Assembly: GCA_964552675.1 (NCBI GenBank)
Contig: CAZKHJ010000011.1
Location: forward strand, 1-64,000
DNA length: 64,000 bases
Direction of reading: 5' to 3'
From: Sulfurimicrobium sp964552675
GTDB taxonomy: Bacteria; Pseudomonadota; Gammaproteobacteria; Burkholderiales; Sulfuricellaceae
In this document: positions 7,584 through 15,729 of the stretch, piece after piece
Numbering within the stretch: position 1 is the first letter of the stretch
Layout of the letters: each line of letters begins with the position of its first letter
Notes under the pieces: generated by a model
Seen by the model: the letters and a program-made list of their open reading frames with translations, nothing else
The model's database searches: none
Told to the model about the DNA's origin: nothing
Translations under genes and position numbers: made by a program

Positions 7584-8444
7584 TTACTTGTTGTTTACAA
7601 AGAGTTTCATGACTTCGACAATCTCCCCCTGAACGGTGCTGACCGCCGTTTCCATGCAATCCGCGGTCAGGCCGGTGATCTCCCAGGCACGCGGATCGAC
7701 CGGTTCGACATCGCTGGGGTCATGGGTGTCTATTTCGGCCATCAGCGCGATGACATTGGCGATATGCACCAGTGCCGCTTCCCGCGGGTGTTTATGGGCA
7801 TTGGCGATGGCGTGGTGGTGGGCGATGCATTCTTCCAGCAGGGGGGGCAGGTTCCATTGCCGTGCCAGTTCGCCTCCGACATCGGCGTGGTCAAAGCCCA
7901 TGACTTCCTGCTCGGCCTCGTGAACCAGGATCTCATCCTGACTGTCCAGTACCCGCTCCAGCGCTTCCCTGGCCTGCGCAGGCAGGCGGTTGAAGATCAC
8001 CAGTTCGCCGATATCGTGCAGCAAGCCGGCAGTAAACAGTGCATCCGGATCACAGCGTCGTGCCTCCTTCGCCAGATGGCGTGCCGCAAGGGCGCACAGC
8101 AGGCTGTGGCGCCAGAAATTGTCCATCGACACCAGATCGTTGGGCAATCCGGCGAAGCTGCGCGCCACCGACATGGACAGCGCCAGATTGCGGATCTGGC
8201 TGGTGCCGATGATGGTCACCGCTTTGGCAACGGTGTCCACAGCGGAAGAAAATCCATACAGGGAGCTGTTGGCGACGCGCAGCAGGCGCACGGTAAAGGA
8301 GGGATCCTGGCTGACGGCACGGGCAATGTCCGCGCTGCTGCTGTTGGGGGCCTCCACCAGACGGTTGATGCGCAGATAGACATCCGGCAGCGTGACCAGC
8401 CCGCCGATGTCCCTGACCAGATCGCTTGCGCTGATTACAGCCAT
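7584..8444 (-). CDS. HDOD domain signalling protein
   Basis: 286-residue HDOD protein, an HD-related metal-independent domain found in bacterial signalling and motility control; its direct activity is generally unknown. The domain spans about residues 15-220: 'RAVSQDPSFTVRLLRVANSS' (helix pair) and 'FTAGLLHDIGELVIF' (degenerate HD), then 'HADVGGELARQWNLP' and 'CIAHHHAI'. It overlaps the end of the upstream DUF4010 gene by 10 bases and precedes cheD, so its context points to chemotaxis or surface behaviour. No receiver or output domain is fused to it. Confidence 0.88.
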   Translation of the reverse strand: MAVISASDLVRDIGGLVTLPDVYLRINRLVEAPNSSSADIARAVSQDPSFTVRLLRVANSSLYGFSSAVDTVAKAVTIIGTSQIRNLALSMSVARSFAGLPNDLVSMDNFWRHSLLCALAARHLAKEARRCDPDALFTAGLLHDIGELVIFNRLPAQAREALERVLDSQDEILVHEAEQEVMGFDHADVGGELARQWNLPPLLEECIAHHHAIANAHKHPREAALVHIANVIALMAEIDTHDPSDVEPVDPRAWEITGLTADCMETAVSTVQGEIVEVMKLFVNNK

Positions 8445-9694
8445 ATCAATCCCAATCCCATTCCTGCCGCCATGGCGGCAAAACCGATAGCGCAGCGTTG
8501 CGCCAGATGAATGCCGCCAATGGTGGCGATCATGCCAAACTTGAAGGCCAGATTCGCCAGAAAGGCCAGCACGATGGCGGTCACGGCCTGAAAGGAAGCC
8601 AGTTTCCCGGTCTCATACAAACGCAGGCTGGACAGTGTGATGGCGTCGACATCCGTCAGGCCAGAAATCAGCGCCACGATATACAAGCCCTTGCTGCCGG
8701 CCAGGTCCGACAGCCAGGCGGAGAAGAACAGCACGACAGCATAAAGCAGGCCGAAACCAAGGGCGATGCGGATTTCTGTCGGATTGGTGATTTCCGGCAT
8801 GGGCAGATCGGCGGATTTTGCCAGGTGGCGCCACAGGAAGGCGGTCCCCGCGAGACCGAAGGCCAGCCCGCTGCCCAGCACCGGCAGGAGATGGGGCAGG
8901 GACCGGGGAGAGACCACGATGCCTTCCAGCGCCAGCCGCACGATTACCACCAGATTGGCGACCATGATCACGACTACGGCCAGCTGCGCCATCCCTTCAT
9001 TCTTGCCGTGGCGGGCATATACCATGCTGGTCGCGGTGCTGGATACCAGCCCGCCGAGGAAGCCAAGGATAGGCGCGCCATAACGCTGCCCGACGATGCG
9101 CAGGGCGATATAGCCAGCCAGGCTCAGGCCCGAGATCAGCACCACCATGAGCCAGGTCTGGTGCGGATTCAGGGTGTTGTAGGGACCGTAATTCTGATCC
9201 GGCAGGATGGGCAGGATGATGAAGGTCAGCACTGCAAACTGGAAAATCGAAATCAGGTCACGCCGTGTCAGATCGCGGCTCCAGCCATGCAGTTCCGGCT
9301 TGAAATAGAGCAGGATGGTGACCGCGATGGCCAGCATCAGCGCCGGCGTTTCGGCGCCGAACCACACCATTGCACCGAGCAGGTAACACACCAGCAGCGC
9401 TGCGGCAGTGGTCGTGCCGGGGTCGTCCTCCGGCGTCTGGGTGCTGAAATTGGCGGCGATGATGATCAGACCTACGGTAAGCAGTCCCAGCGCGAGCAGC
9501 CACGGCGACTGCAGAAGCTGGGACAGCATTGCCGCCAGGGTGCCGGCCAGCGCCACCAGGGCAAAGGTGCGCAGCCCGGCATTGGCGCTGGGGTTGCGCT
9601 CGCGCTCCAGGCCAATCAGCAGACCGATCGCCAGGCTGGTGAGGAAGGTTGGAATGTGCTCGACGCCGTTGTTCTGCATGGATGGCAAATCCAT
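8435..9694 (-). CDS. MgtC/DUF4010 family membrane protein
   Basis: 419-residue inner membrane protein. The N-terminal part (about 1-150) is MgtC/SapB-like, with 'LAIGLLIGLERERNPSANAG' and 'RTFALVALAGTLAAML'; the rest is a DUF4010-type segment with 'FLGGLVSSTATSMVYARHGK' and 'LISGLTDVDAITLSS'. About 12 hydrophobic segments are visible. The function is not established; MgtC relatives affect Mg2+ limitation and membrane energetics in pathogens, but this full-length fusion class is poorly studied. It lies 13 bases downstream of recJ and overlaps the HDOD gene. Confidence 0.83.
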   Translation of the reverse strand: MDLPSMQNNGVEHIPTFLTSLAIGLLIGLERERNPSANAGLRTFALVALAGTLAAMLSQLLQSPWLLALGLLTVGLIIIAANFSTQTPEDDPGTTTAAALLVCYLLGAMVWFGAETPALMLAIAVTILLYFKPELHGWSRDLTRRDLISIFQFAVLTFIILPILPDQNYGPYNTLNPHQTWLMVVLISGLSLAGYIALRIVGQRYGAPILGFLGGLVSSTATSMVYARHGKNEGMAQLAVVVIMVANLVVIVRLALEGIVVSPRSLPHLLPVLGSGLAFGLAGTAFLWRHLAKSADLPMPEITNPTEIRIALGFGLLYAVVLFFSAWLSDLAGSKGLYIVALISGLTDVDAITLSSLRLYETGKLASFQAVTAIVLAFLANLAFKFGMIATIGGIHLAQRCAIGFAAMAAGMGLGLIWL

Positions 9695-9707
9695 CTCGTG
9701 TTCTCCG

Positions 9708-11426
9708 TCAGGCCGGTTTCCAGTGGCTCAATAGCAGCTGCAGCGTGGTGTTCCCGTTATACTCGTTTACATCCAGACGGTAAACCGCACGCACCTTGCC
9801 GGGCAGCTTGCCGGTGTTGAAAAACGTCATGGCATCAAAATGATAACCCTGTTTCATGAGGCGCAACTTCAGATGCTTTTCTCCCACCACGCGCTGCTGC
9901 TCCACCACGAATTCGTCTTCAAATGCGGGCTCTGGAAAAGCCTGCCCCCATACCTCGGTACGCAGCAGGTGAGCCAGTTCCAGTGATATTTCTGCGGTTT
10001 CCAGCGCACCGTCGGTTTCCAGTATGCGGGTAAGCAGGGCAGGGGTGAGCAGTTCGCCGCACACCGCCTCGAAGATTTGTTCAAAACGGGCGAAATCCTG
10101 CTCCGCGATGCTCAGGCCCGCCGCCATGGCATGGCCGCCGAATCTTTTGATCAGGCCAGGTGCGCGTTTGGAAACCAGGTCCAGGGCATCGCGCAGGTGC
10201 AGCCCCGGGATGGAGCGGCCGGAACCTTTCAGCTCGTCCTGATTGCCCCGGGCGAAGGCAATCACCGGGCGGTGGTGTTTGTCCTTGAGGCGTGAGGCGA
10301 GAATGCCGATCACCCCCTGATGCCAGTCCGGATCGAACAGGGCCAGGGAAGACTGGGCCGCGGGTATCGTTCCTTCCGCGCTGATGGCGGATAGCTGAGC
10401 ACTGAGCGCCGCATCTGCGCTTTGCAGCATTTCCGCCTCGATCGCCCGGCGTTCACGGTTGAGCGTGTCGAGCTGCTGTGCCAGCACCAGCGCCTGGGCA
10501 GGATCGTCGCTGAGCAGGCAGGCGATGCCCAGCGCCATATCCTCCAGCCGCCCGGCAGCGTTGAGGCGCGGCCCAAGGGCAAAACCCAGGTCCCAGGTGG
10601 TGGCGCGCCGCGCATCGCGCCCCGCCACCTTGAGCAGGGCCGTGATGCCGGCACAGGCCTTGCCGGCGCGGATGCGCTTGAGGCCATTGTTGACCAGGGT
10701 GCGGTTGAGGTCGTCCAGCCTGACCACGTCGGCCACCGTGCCCAGTGCCACCAGGTCGAGCAGATGGGCCAGATTGGGCTCGGCCCTGGTGGCAAAGGCG
10801 CCGCGCTGGCGCAACTCGGCGCGCAGCGCCAGCATGACGTAAAAGATCACGCCCACGCCGGCCAGATTCTTGCCCGGAAACTCGCAGCCGGGCTGATTGG
10901 GATTGACGATACAGGCAGCCTCGGGGAGTTCGTCGCCGGGCAGATGGTGGTCGGTCACCAGCACGGCCATGCCCAGCCGGTTTGCTTCCGCCACGCCTTC
11001 CACGCTGGCAATGCCGTTGTCCACGGTGATGAGGATGTCCGGCTGGACGGATGCCGCGAGCCGGACGATTTCCGGCGTCAGGCCATAGCCGTATTCGAAG
11101 CGATTGGGCACCAGGTAATCCACCTGGGCGCCAAATGACCGCAGCGCGCGCACGGCCACGGCGCAAGCGGTCGCGCCGTCGGAATCGTAATCGGCAATCA
11201 CCAGCAGGCGCTTGCCTGCAGCCAGCGCATCCGCCAGTTGCGTGGCCATGCGTTGCGCATTTTTCAGCAGGCTGACCGGCAGCAGGTTTTTAAGGTCATA
11301 TTCCAGTTGCTGTGGCGAGGCGATGCCGCGTGCGGCATAAATTCTGGCCAGCACCGGGTGCAGGCCGTGGCCAGCCAGTGTTTCAGCGGCAGCAGGGGGG
11401 TAATTCCGGGCAATGATCTCGGGCAT
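9708..11426 (-). CDS. recJ: Single-stranded-DNA-specific exonuclease RecJ
   Basis: 5'-3' ssDNA exonuclease of recombination and mismatch repair. The 572-residue protein carries the DHH phosphoesterase motifs 'VIADYDSDGATACAV' (about residues 75-89) and 'VTDHHLPG' (about 162-169), the DHHA1 part 'GSGRSIPGLHLRDAL' and 'RFGGHAMAAGLSI', and a C-terminal OB region. The start is the ATG at 11426 (MPEIIARNYPP). The frame stays open 95 codons further upstream, but that stretch overlaps the neighbouring gene and has no RecJ counterpart. It starts 2 bases after that gene's stop, so the two are coupled. Confidence 0.95.
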   Translation of the reverse strand: MPEIIARNYPPAAAETLAGHGLHPVLARIYAARGIASPQQLEYDLKNLLPVSLLKNAQRMATQLADALAAGKRLLVIADYDSDGATACAVAVRALRSFGAQVDYLVPNRFEYGYGLTPEIVRLAASVQPDILITVDNGIASVEGVAEANRLGMAVLVTDHHLPGDELPEAACIVNPNQPGCEFPGKNLAGVGVIFYVMLALRAELRQRGAFATRAEPNLAHLLDLVALGTVADVVRLDDLNRTLVNNGLKRIRAGKACAGITALLKVAGRDARRATTWDLGFALGPRLNAAGRLEDMALGIACLLSDDPAQALVLAQQLDTLNRERRAIEAEMLQSADAALSAQLSAISAEGTIPAAQSSLALFDPDWHQGVIGILASRLKDKHHRPVIAFARGNQDELKGSGRSIPGLHLRDALDLVSKRAPGLIKRFGGHAMAAGLSIAEQDFARFEQIFEAVCGELLTPALLTRILETDGALETAEISLELAHLLRTEVWGQAFPEPAFEDEFVVEQQRVVGEKHLKLRLMKQGYHFDAMTFFNTGKLPGKVRAVYRLDVNEYNGNTTLQLLLSHWKPA

Positions 11427-11428
11427 GG

Positions 11429-12469
11429 TTATTGTGAGTGAGGGCGGTAATGAATCAGGGAGCGCATCGGGCGCCACAGTTTCCACAAGCCGGAACGGCT
11501 GGCAGTGCAGGCCAGCGTCCCGGCTGGGGCCGGCGCATGCAAGGTCAGGGTGATGCGTCCCTCTTGCACCGCCTGTTTCAAGAGTACAAACCAGTGTTGT
11601 TCCAGCCCCGCCAGCCTGCTGCGCCAGGCATGGGCGTCGCCATAACAGGACAGGGGGCGCAAATGGTCCAGCACTACCAGATGATTGCCCGGCGCCAGCT
11701 GTTTCAGCCACATGGAGCTGTTATCTGGCAGAGATTCCTGCGGGATACCGGCGGCGCGGGCCAGTCCGCGCGCCAGCGGGTCGTTGGCCCAGGCATGGGT
11801 GAAGGTGCCATGTGGCTTGCCCTGCGGCCGCATTCCCACTCCCCATGGCCAGATGCTGTTGACCGGTGCAATGCCAAGCGCTTCCCGTGCCACATTGACC
11901 GGATGCGCGAAGAGCAGCATCTGCATTTCATTGAGCAGCGCCCGCCAGCGCATGGCATCGGGCCCGGCGGGCAGCAGGGCATGGACATTGCTCCCCGCTG
12001 CTTCATCTAACCCGTGAGTGGCCAGCGAAGGCGCCTGATCGAGGCGAAGGTACCAGCGTTGCGGCAAGGGTGCGATGAAATGCAGGCCGTCCGGGGCAAA
12101 GTGCCGGTTCAGTGTCATGATTATGGCATCTGCCTCGTCCTGGGAAAGCGGAAAGGCCGAGGCATCCGTCAAAATCAGCTGATCGCGCTCCACGCCCAGA
12201 TAAACCGGGTCGGCGCGCAGCCAGCAGCCATTTCCGGCATCAAGGCCGTCCGCCAGCGCGCTGAACGCAGCGCTGGGATAATCCTGCTGGCGCGCCACGC
12301 CGAAAGCTTCACACAACCAGCTTTCCATGTTACTTGCCGGCGTTTGCCTGCAATTGCCGCGTGCCAGCAGGGTTTGCAGGGCGGGGGCACTTGCGCCATG
12401 GAGCGGATCGTTCTCCCGCGTCAGGGCGGGCGGCGGGAGCAGAGCGGGGATGAGCAGGTGGCAGTGCAT
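11429..12469 (-). CDS. Conserved protein next to recJ (COG4255-like)
   Basis: 346-residue cytoplasmic protein that I place only loosely. It resembles a group often found just upstream of recJ in betaproteobacteria (COG4255), some members of which are labelled phosphoglycerate mutase-like in databases. Visible features: 'NSIWPWGVGMRPQG' (about residue 204), 'PAGPDAMRWRALLNEMQMLL' and a short C-terminal basic tail. No signal peptide, transmembrane helix or nucleotide-binding motif is apparent. It is the first gene of a minus-strand run with recJ, the DUF4010 gene, HDOD and cheD. sixA is read divergently 64 bases away. Confidence 0.6.
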   Translation of the reverse strand: MHCHLLIPALLPPPALTRENDPLHGASAPALQTLLARGNCRQTPASNMESWLCEAFGVARQQDYPSAAFSALADGLDAGNGCWLRADPVYLGVERDQLILTDASAFPLSQDEADAIIMTLNRHFAPDGLHFIAPLPQRWYLRLDQAPSLATHGLDEAAGSNVHALLPAGPDAMRWRALLNEMQMLLFAHPVNVAREALGIAPVNSIWPWGVGMRPQGKPHGTFTHAWANDPLARGLARAAGIPQESLPDNSSMWLKQLAPGNHLVVLDHLRPLSCYGDAHAWRSRLAGLEQHWFVLLKQAVQEGRITLTLHAPAPAGTLACTASRSGLWKLWRPMRSLIHYRPHSQ

Positions 12470-12533
12470 GGTTCGTTGTAGTGTAACATTGAGCTGTCAG
12501 ACTTGCGGGTTGCTCAACTCCCTGGAGATAAAA

Positions 12534-12986
12534 ATGGACTTGATTCTGTGGCGCCACGCCGAAGCCGAAGACGGTTTCCCCGACAACAACCGCAAACTGA
12601 CTGCAAAAGGTGAAAAACAGGCCGACCAGATGGGCGCCTGGCTGCGCGAGCGCCTGCCCAGGGAGACGCGCATCATCGTCAGCCCCGCCAAGCGCACGCA
12701 ACAGACCGCGCTGGCCCTGAAATGCAAGTTCGAGACATTGAAGGAAATCGGCGCCGGTGCATCGGTGCCCGCGCTGCTCACTGCCGCCGGCTGGCCGGAT
12801 ACCAAGGGCGCGGTGCTGGTGGTAGGGCACCAGCCGGTGCTGGGCCAGACTGCCGCGCTTTTGCTGGGCGGCGACGAAGCGGCCTGGAGCATAAAAAAAG
12901 GCGCGGTGTGGTGGCTGTCCAGCCGGGTGCGCCAGGATGAAACGCAGGTGGTGCTGCGCGCCGTGATGGCGCCCGATCTGCTATAG
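12534..12986 (+). CDS. sixA: Phosphohistidine phosphatase SixA
   Basis: Removes phosphate from phosphohistidine; the E. coli enzyme acts on phosphorelay Hpt domains and on NPr. The 150-residue protein opens MDLILWRHAEAED, with the phosphoacceptor His in the RH(A) motif (residues 7-8) of the histidine phosphatase superfamily. Second-core residues are 'SPAKRTQQTA' (Arg) and the catalytic 'VVGHQPVLGQ' (His). The ATG at 12534 follows a ggag site at about 12523-12526. The window also encodes two proteins with Hpt domains that could be substrates, but nothing links them directly. Confidence 0.92.
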   Translation: MDLILWRHAEAEDGFPDNNRKLTAKGEKQADQMGAWLRERLPRETRIIVSPAKRTQQTALALKCKFETLKEIGAGASVPALLTAAGWPDTKGAVLVVGHQPVLGQTAALLLGGDEAAWSIKKGAVWWLSSRVRQDETQVVLRAVMAPDLL

Positions 12987-13006
12987 CTTTGCTGTCGACA
13001 CAAGCT
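12981..13006. terminator. Weak convergent hairpin between sixA and the next gene
   Basis: A short repeat tagctt / aagcta with a roughly 10-base loop lies at the convergent 3' ends of sixA and the membrane protein gene. It has no clear T-tract, so termination is only a possibility. Confidence 0.35.
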
Positions 13007-13020
13007 ATCGCGGCATTTGC

Positions 13021-13659
13021 TCAAAGTTCCGGTAGTTCATTCGGATCGGCTTCTTCGAACGCTGTGCCGAAGCCGCGTTTCAGCGGCACATTTGCCCATT
13101 TCGACAGAATCTGTCCCAGCCAGAGCGCCTCTTCCTTGCTGTCTTGCCCATCCAGCGCGTAATCGTCGAGCTTTCCTTTCCCGGCGTTGCGGTAAACCAC
13201 GAAGGTGGCCCAGGTTCCCGGCGCGCCACCCGGTGCTGATTGCTTCGGCGGGGTATAGCTTTGGCTGACCGCTTCGATGGACTGGCGAGGTATCTCCAGG
13301 CGACTGTCCCCGAACAGGGAGTAATGGCGTGCCACGAAGGCATGCTGCCCCAGCAGATATTCGCTGCGTAGCCAGATGGCGATATTCAGGCAATAAACAC
13401 CGAACAGCATCGCGCCGCCTGGTATCAGCAGCAGGAATATGATCCCTGCCACGGTCAGCTCGCCTTCAGAGGTCAGCCAGTACGCCGCCCACATGCCGCC
13501 CACCAGGCAGATTGCGCCAAGAGCCAGCAGAAAGACATGCCCGCCACCACTGCGAACCGCATAGGTCAGGATATTTCCGCCCTCGCCACTGATCGCCATG
13601 GACCAGTATTGGGGCGGGGTTCTATTTCCGGGTGGATTGTTATTGGCGGATGGTTTCAT
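13021..13659 (-). CDS. Two-helix membrane protein of unknown function
   Basis: About 212 residues with no family I recognise. A proline/asparagine-rich N-terminus precedes two strong hydrophobic segments: 'VFLLALGAICLVGGMWAAYW' (about residues 41-60) and 'GIIFLLLIPGGAMLFGVYCL' (about 70-89). These are followed by a soluble domain of about 120 residues containing 'SLFGDSRLEIPRQSIEAV' and 'WATFVVYRNAGKGKLDDYAL', a PH-like pattern reminiscent of small inner-membrane proteins with a cytoplasmic beta domain. The start at 13659 is chosen because the following residues are the first plausible N-terminus; an upstream ATG at 13698 is possible. It lies convergent to sixA and divergent from lolC. Confidence 0.6.
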   Translation of the reverse strand: MKPSANNNPPGNRTPPQYWSMAISGEGGNILTYAVRSGGGHVFLLALGAICLVGGMWAAYWLTSEGELTVAGIIFLLLIPGGAMLFGVYCLNIAIWLRSEYLLGQHAFVARHYSLFGDSRLEIPRQSIEAVSQSYTPPKQSAPGGAPGTWATFVVYRNAGKGKLDDYALDGQDSKEEALWLGQILSKWANVPLKRGFGTAFEEADPNELPEL

Positions 13660-13817
13660 TCCAGAGAATAATCTTGCTGAAGCCCGGGCGCATGTCAAGA
13701 CATATCTTCGCCTTGAATGGCCGCCAGGGAATCTCTGGACCGGGTGGCCCCATGTGCCGCGATGGCGGCCAATCTGTTATAGTTCCAACGCTTGAGGCCA
13801 ACAATCAGAATTTCCGC

Positions 13818-15062
13818 GTGCGACCCTTCGAACTCTTTATCGGATTGCGCTACACCCGTGCCAAGCGGCGCAACCATTTCATTTCTTTCATTTCCCTGAT
13901 TTCCATGGCAGGCATCGCGCTGGGCGTGGCGGCGCTGATTGTGGTGCTGTCGGTGATGAACGGTTTTCAGCAGGAATTGCGCAGCCGCATTCTCGGCGTG
14001 GCCTCGCATATCCAGATCACCGGCAGCGACAACACTCTGGCGGACTGGCGCAAGGTCGTGAATGAGTCTTCGCGACATGCTGAAGTCCTTGCCGCTGCCC
14101 CCTATATCATGGCCCAGAACATGCTGACTTTTGATCAGGCGGTACAGGGCGCAATCGTGCGCGGCATTCTGCCGGAGATGGAAAGCGGGGTCGCGCAGTT
14201 TGCCAGCCATATGAAGGCGGGCAGCCTGGACGATCTGCGCGCCGGTGAATTCGGCATCGTGCTCGGTTCCGAGCTGGCGCGGGCGCTGGGCGCGCGGCTG
14301 GGCGACAAGGTGGTGGTGATGGCGCCACAGGGGCAGGTGACACCGGCTGGCGTGGTGCCGCGCCTGAAACAATTCACCGTCAAGGGGATTTTTGAAGTCG
14401 GCATGTACGAGTACGACTACGGCCTGGCGCTGATTCATCTCGACGATGCCGCCCGGCTGTACCGCATGGGCGATCGCGTGTCCGGCGTGCGGCTGGCCCT
14501 GAAAGACCTCTATCGTGCGCCGCAGGTGGCGCGCGAACTGCTGGATGTGGTTCAGGGCGATGTCTATATCAGCGACTGGACTCGCCAGCACGCCAACTTC
14601 TTCCGCGCCATCCAGATCGAGAAGAACGTGATGTTCATCATCCTGCTGCTGATCGTGGCGGTGGCGGCATTCAATATCGTTTCCACCCTGGTGATGGCCG
14701 TCACCGACAAGCAGGCGGACATCGCCATCCTGCGCACGCTGGGTGCTTCGCCCGGCAGCATCATGAAGATTTTCATCGTGCAGGGCGCCCTGATCGGGGC
14801 GATAGGGATGATTCTGGGCGTGGCGGGCGGCGTGGCGCTGGCACTCAATATCGATGTGGTGGTGCCGGCCATCGAGCGCCTGTTCGGCGTCAGTTTTCTG
14901 TCAAAGGATGTTTACTATATCAGTGAGTTGCCGTCAGATCTTCAGGTGAAGGATGTGGTTTACATTGCTGCGGTTTCTTTCGTCCTGACCCTGCTGGCAA
15001 CCCTCTATCCCAGCTATCGCGCGTCGCAAACCAATCCGGCGGAGGCGTTGAGATATGAGTGA
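13818..15062 (+). CDS. lolC: Lipoprotein-releasing ABC transporter permease (LolC/LolE type)
   Basis: Inner-membrane permease that hands outer-membrane lipoproteins to the periplasmic carrier LolA, driven by LolD. The GTG at 13818 gives MRPFELFIGLRYTRAKRRNH, the standard LolC/E opening, and a 414-residue protein; the frame runs open further upstream but those codons have no counterpart. The first helix follows (ISLISMAGIALGVAALIVVL), then a periplasmic domain of about 230 residues, then three C-terminal helices beginning 'NVMFIILLLIVAVAAFNIV' with the FtsX-family 'ILRTLGASPGSIMKIFIVQG' loop. It overlaps lolD by 8 bases. Only one permease gene is present, so a homodimer (LolF-like) is likely. 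Confidence 0.95.
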   Translation: MRPFELFIGLRYTRAKRRNHFISFISLISMAGIALGVAALIVVLSVMNGFQQELRSRILGVASHIQITGSDNTLADWRKVVNESSRHAEVLAAAPYIMAQNMLTFDQAVQGAIVRGILPEMESGVAQFASHMKAGSLDDLRAGEFGIVLGSELARALGARLGDKVVVMAPQGQVTPAGVVPRLKQFTVKGIFEVGMYEYDYGLALIHLDDAARLYRMGDRVSGVRLALKDLYRAPQVARELLDVVQGDVYISDWTRQHANFFRAIQIEKNVMFIILLLIVAVAAFNIVSTLVMAVTDKQADIAILRTLGASPGSIMKIFIVQGALIGAIGMILGVAGGVALALNIDVVVPAIERLFGVSFLSKDVYYISELPSDLQVKDVVYIAAVSFVLTLLATLYPSYRASQTNPAEALRYE

Positions 15063-15729
15063 GAGGGTTCTTTCCTGCCGTGGCCTGCGCAAGGTGTTTC
15101 AGCAGGGCAGAGTGGCAGTGCCCGTTCTGCTGGGTATCGACCTTGATGTTGCCAGGGGAGAGCGGGTGGCAATTGTCGGCGCTTCCGGCTCGGGCAAGAG
15201 CACCTTGCTGCACCTGCTGGGTGGCCTGGATCAGGCGAGCGCAGGCGAGCTTGAGATTCTTGGCCACGATGTGAGCGGCATGGGTGAGGCAGAGCGCGGG
15301 CAGTTGCGTAATCGCTCGCTGGGTTTCGTGTACCAGTTCCATCATCTGCTGCCGGAATTCAGCGCGCTGGAAAATGTTGCCATGCCCCTGCTGATCCGGC
15401 GTGTGGACAAGCAGACCGCTTATGTGCAGGCAGCGGCGATGCTGAAACAGGTCGGGCTGGGGCATCGCCTGGAGCATACGCCCGGTGAACTTTCCGGCGG
15501 CGAGCGCCAGCGTGCCGCCGTGGCGCGTGCGCTGGTATCCGCTCCCGCCTGCGTGCTGGCCGACGAGCCCACCGGCAATCTCGACCGCGCCACCGCTCAC
15601 AATGTCTTTGATCTGATGCTGGAGTTGAACCGCAACCAGGGCACCAGCTTCGTCATCGTGACCCATGACCTTGAGCTGGCCGCCCGCATGGATCGCACCC
15701 TGCGCCTGGTGGATGGGGTGCTGCAATGA
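15055..15729 (+). CDS. lolD: Lipoprotein-releasing ABC transporter ATPase LolD
   Basis: ATPase of the Lol exporter. The 224-residue protein has all nucleotide-binding motifs in order: Walker A 'GASGSGKST' (about residues 42-50), the LolD-specific Q-loop region 'LGFVYQFHHLLPEFSALENV', signature 'LSGGERQRAAVARAL', Walker B 'CVLADEPTGNLD' and the switch His in 'IVTHD'. The start ATG lies inside the permease gene (8-base overlap), and its stop overlaps the next start by 4 bases. Confidence 0.97.
   Translation: MSERVLSCRGLRKVFQQGRVAVPVLLGIDLDVARGERVAIVGASGSGKSTLLHLLGGLDQASAGELEILGHDVSGMGEAERGQLRNRSLGFVYQFHHLLPEFSALENVAMPLLIRRVDKQTAYVQAAAMLKQVGLGHRLEHTPGELSGGERQRAAVARALVSAPACVLADEPTGNLDRATAHNVFDLMLELNRNQGTSFVIVTHDLELAARMDRTLRLVDGVLQ

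Noticed and set aside
8498..9820. Open frame of 440 codons antisense to the DUF4010 gene.
   Set aside because: Gln- and Gly-rich low-complexity product; the minus-strand membrane protein is convincing.
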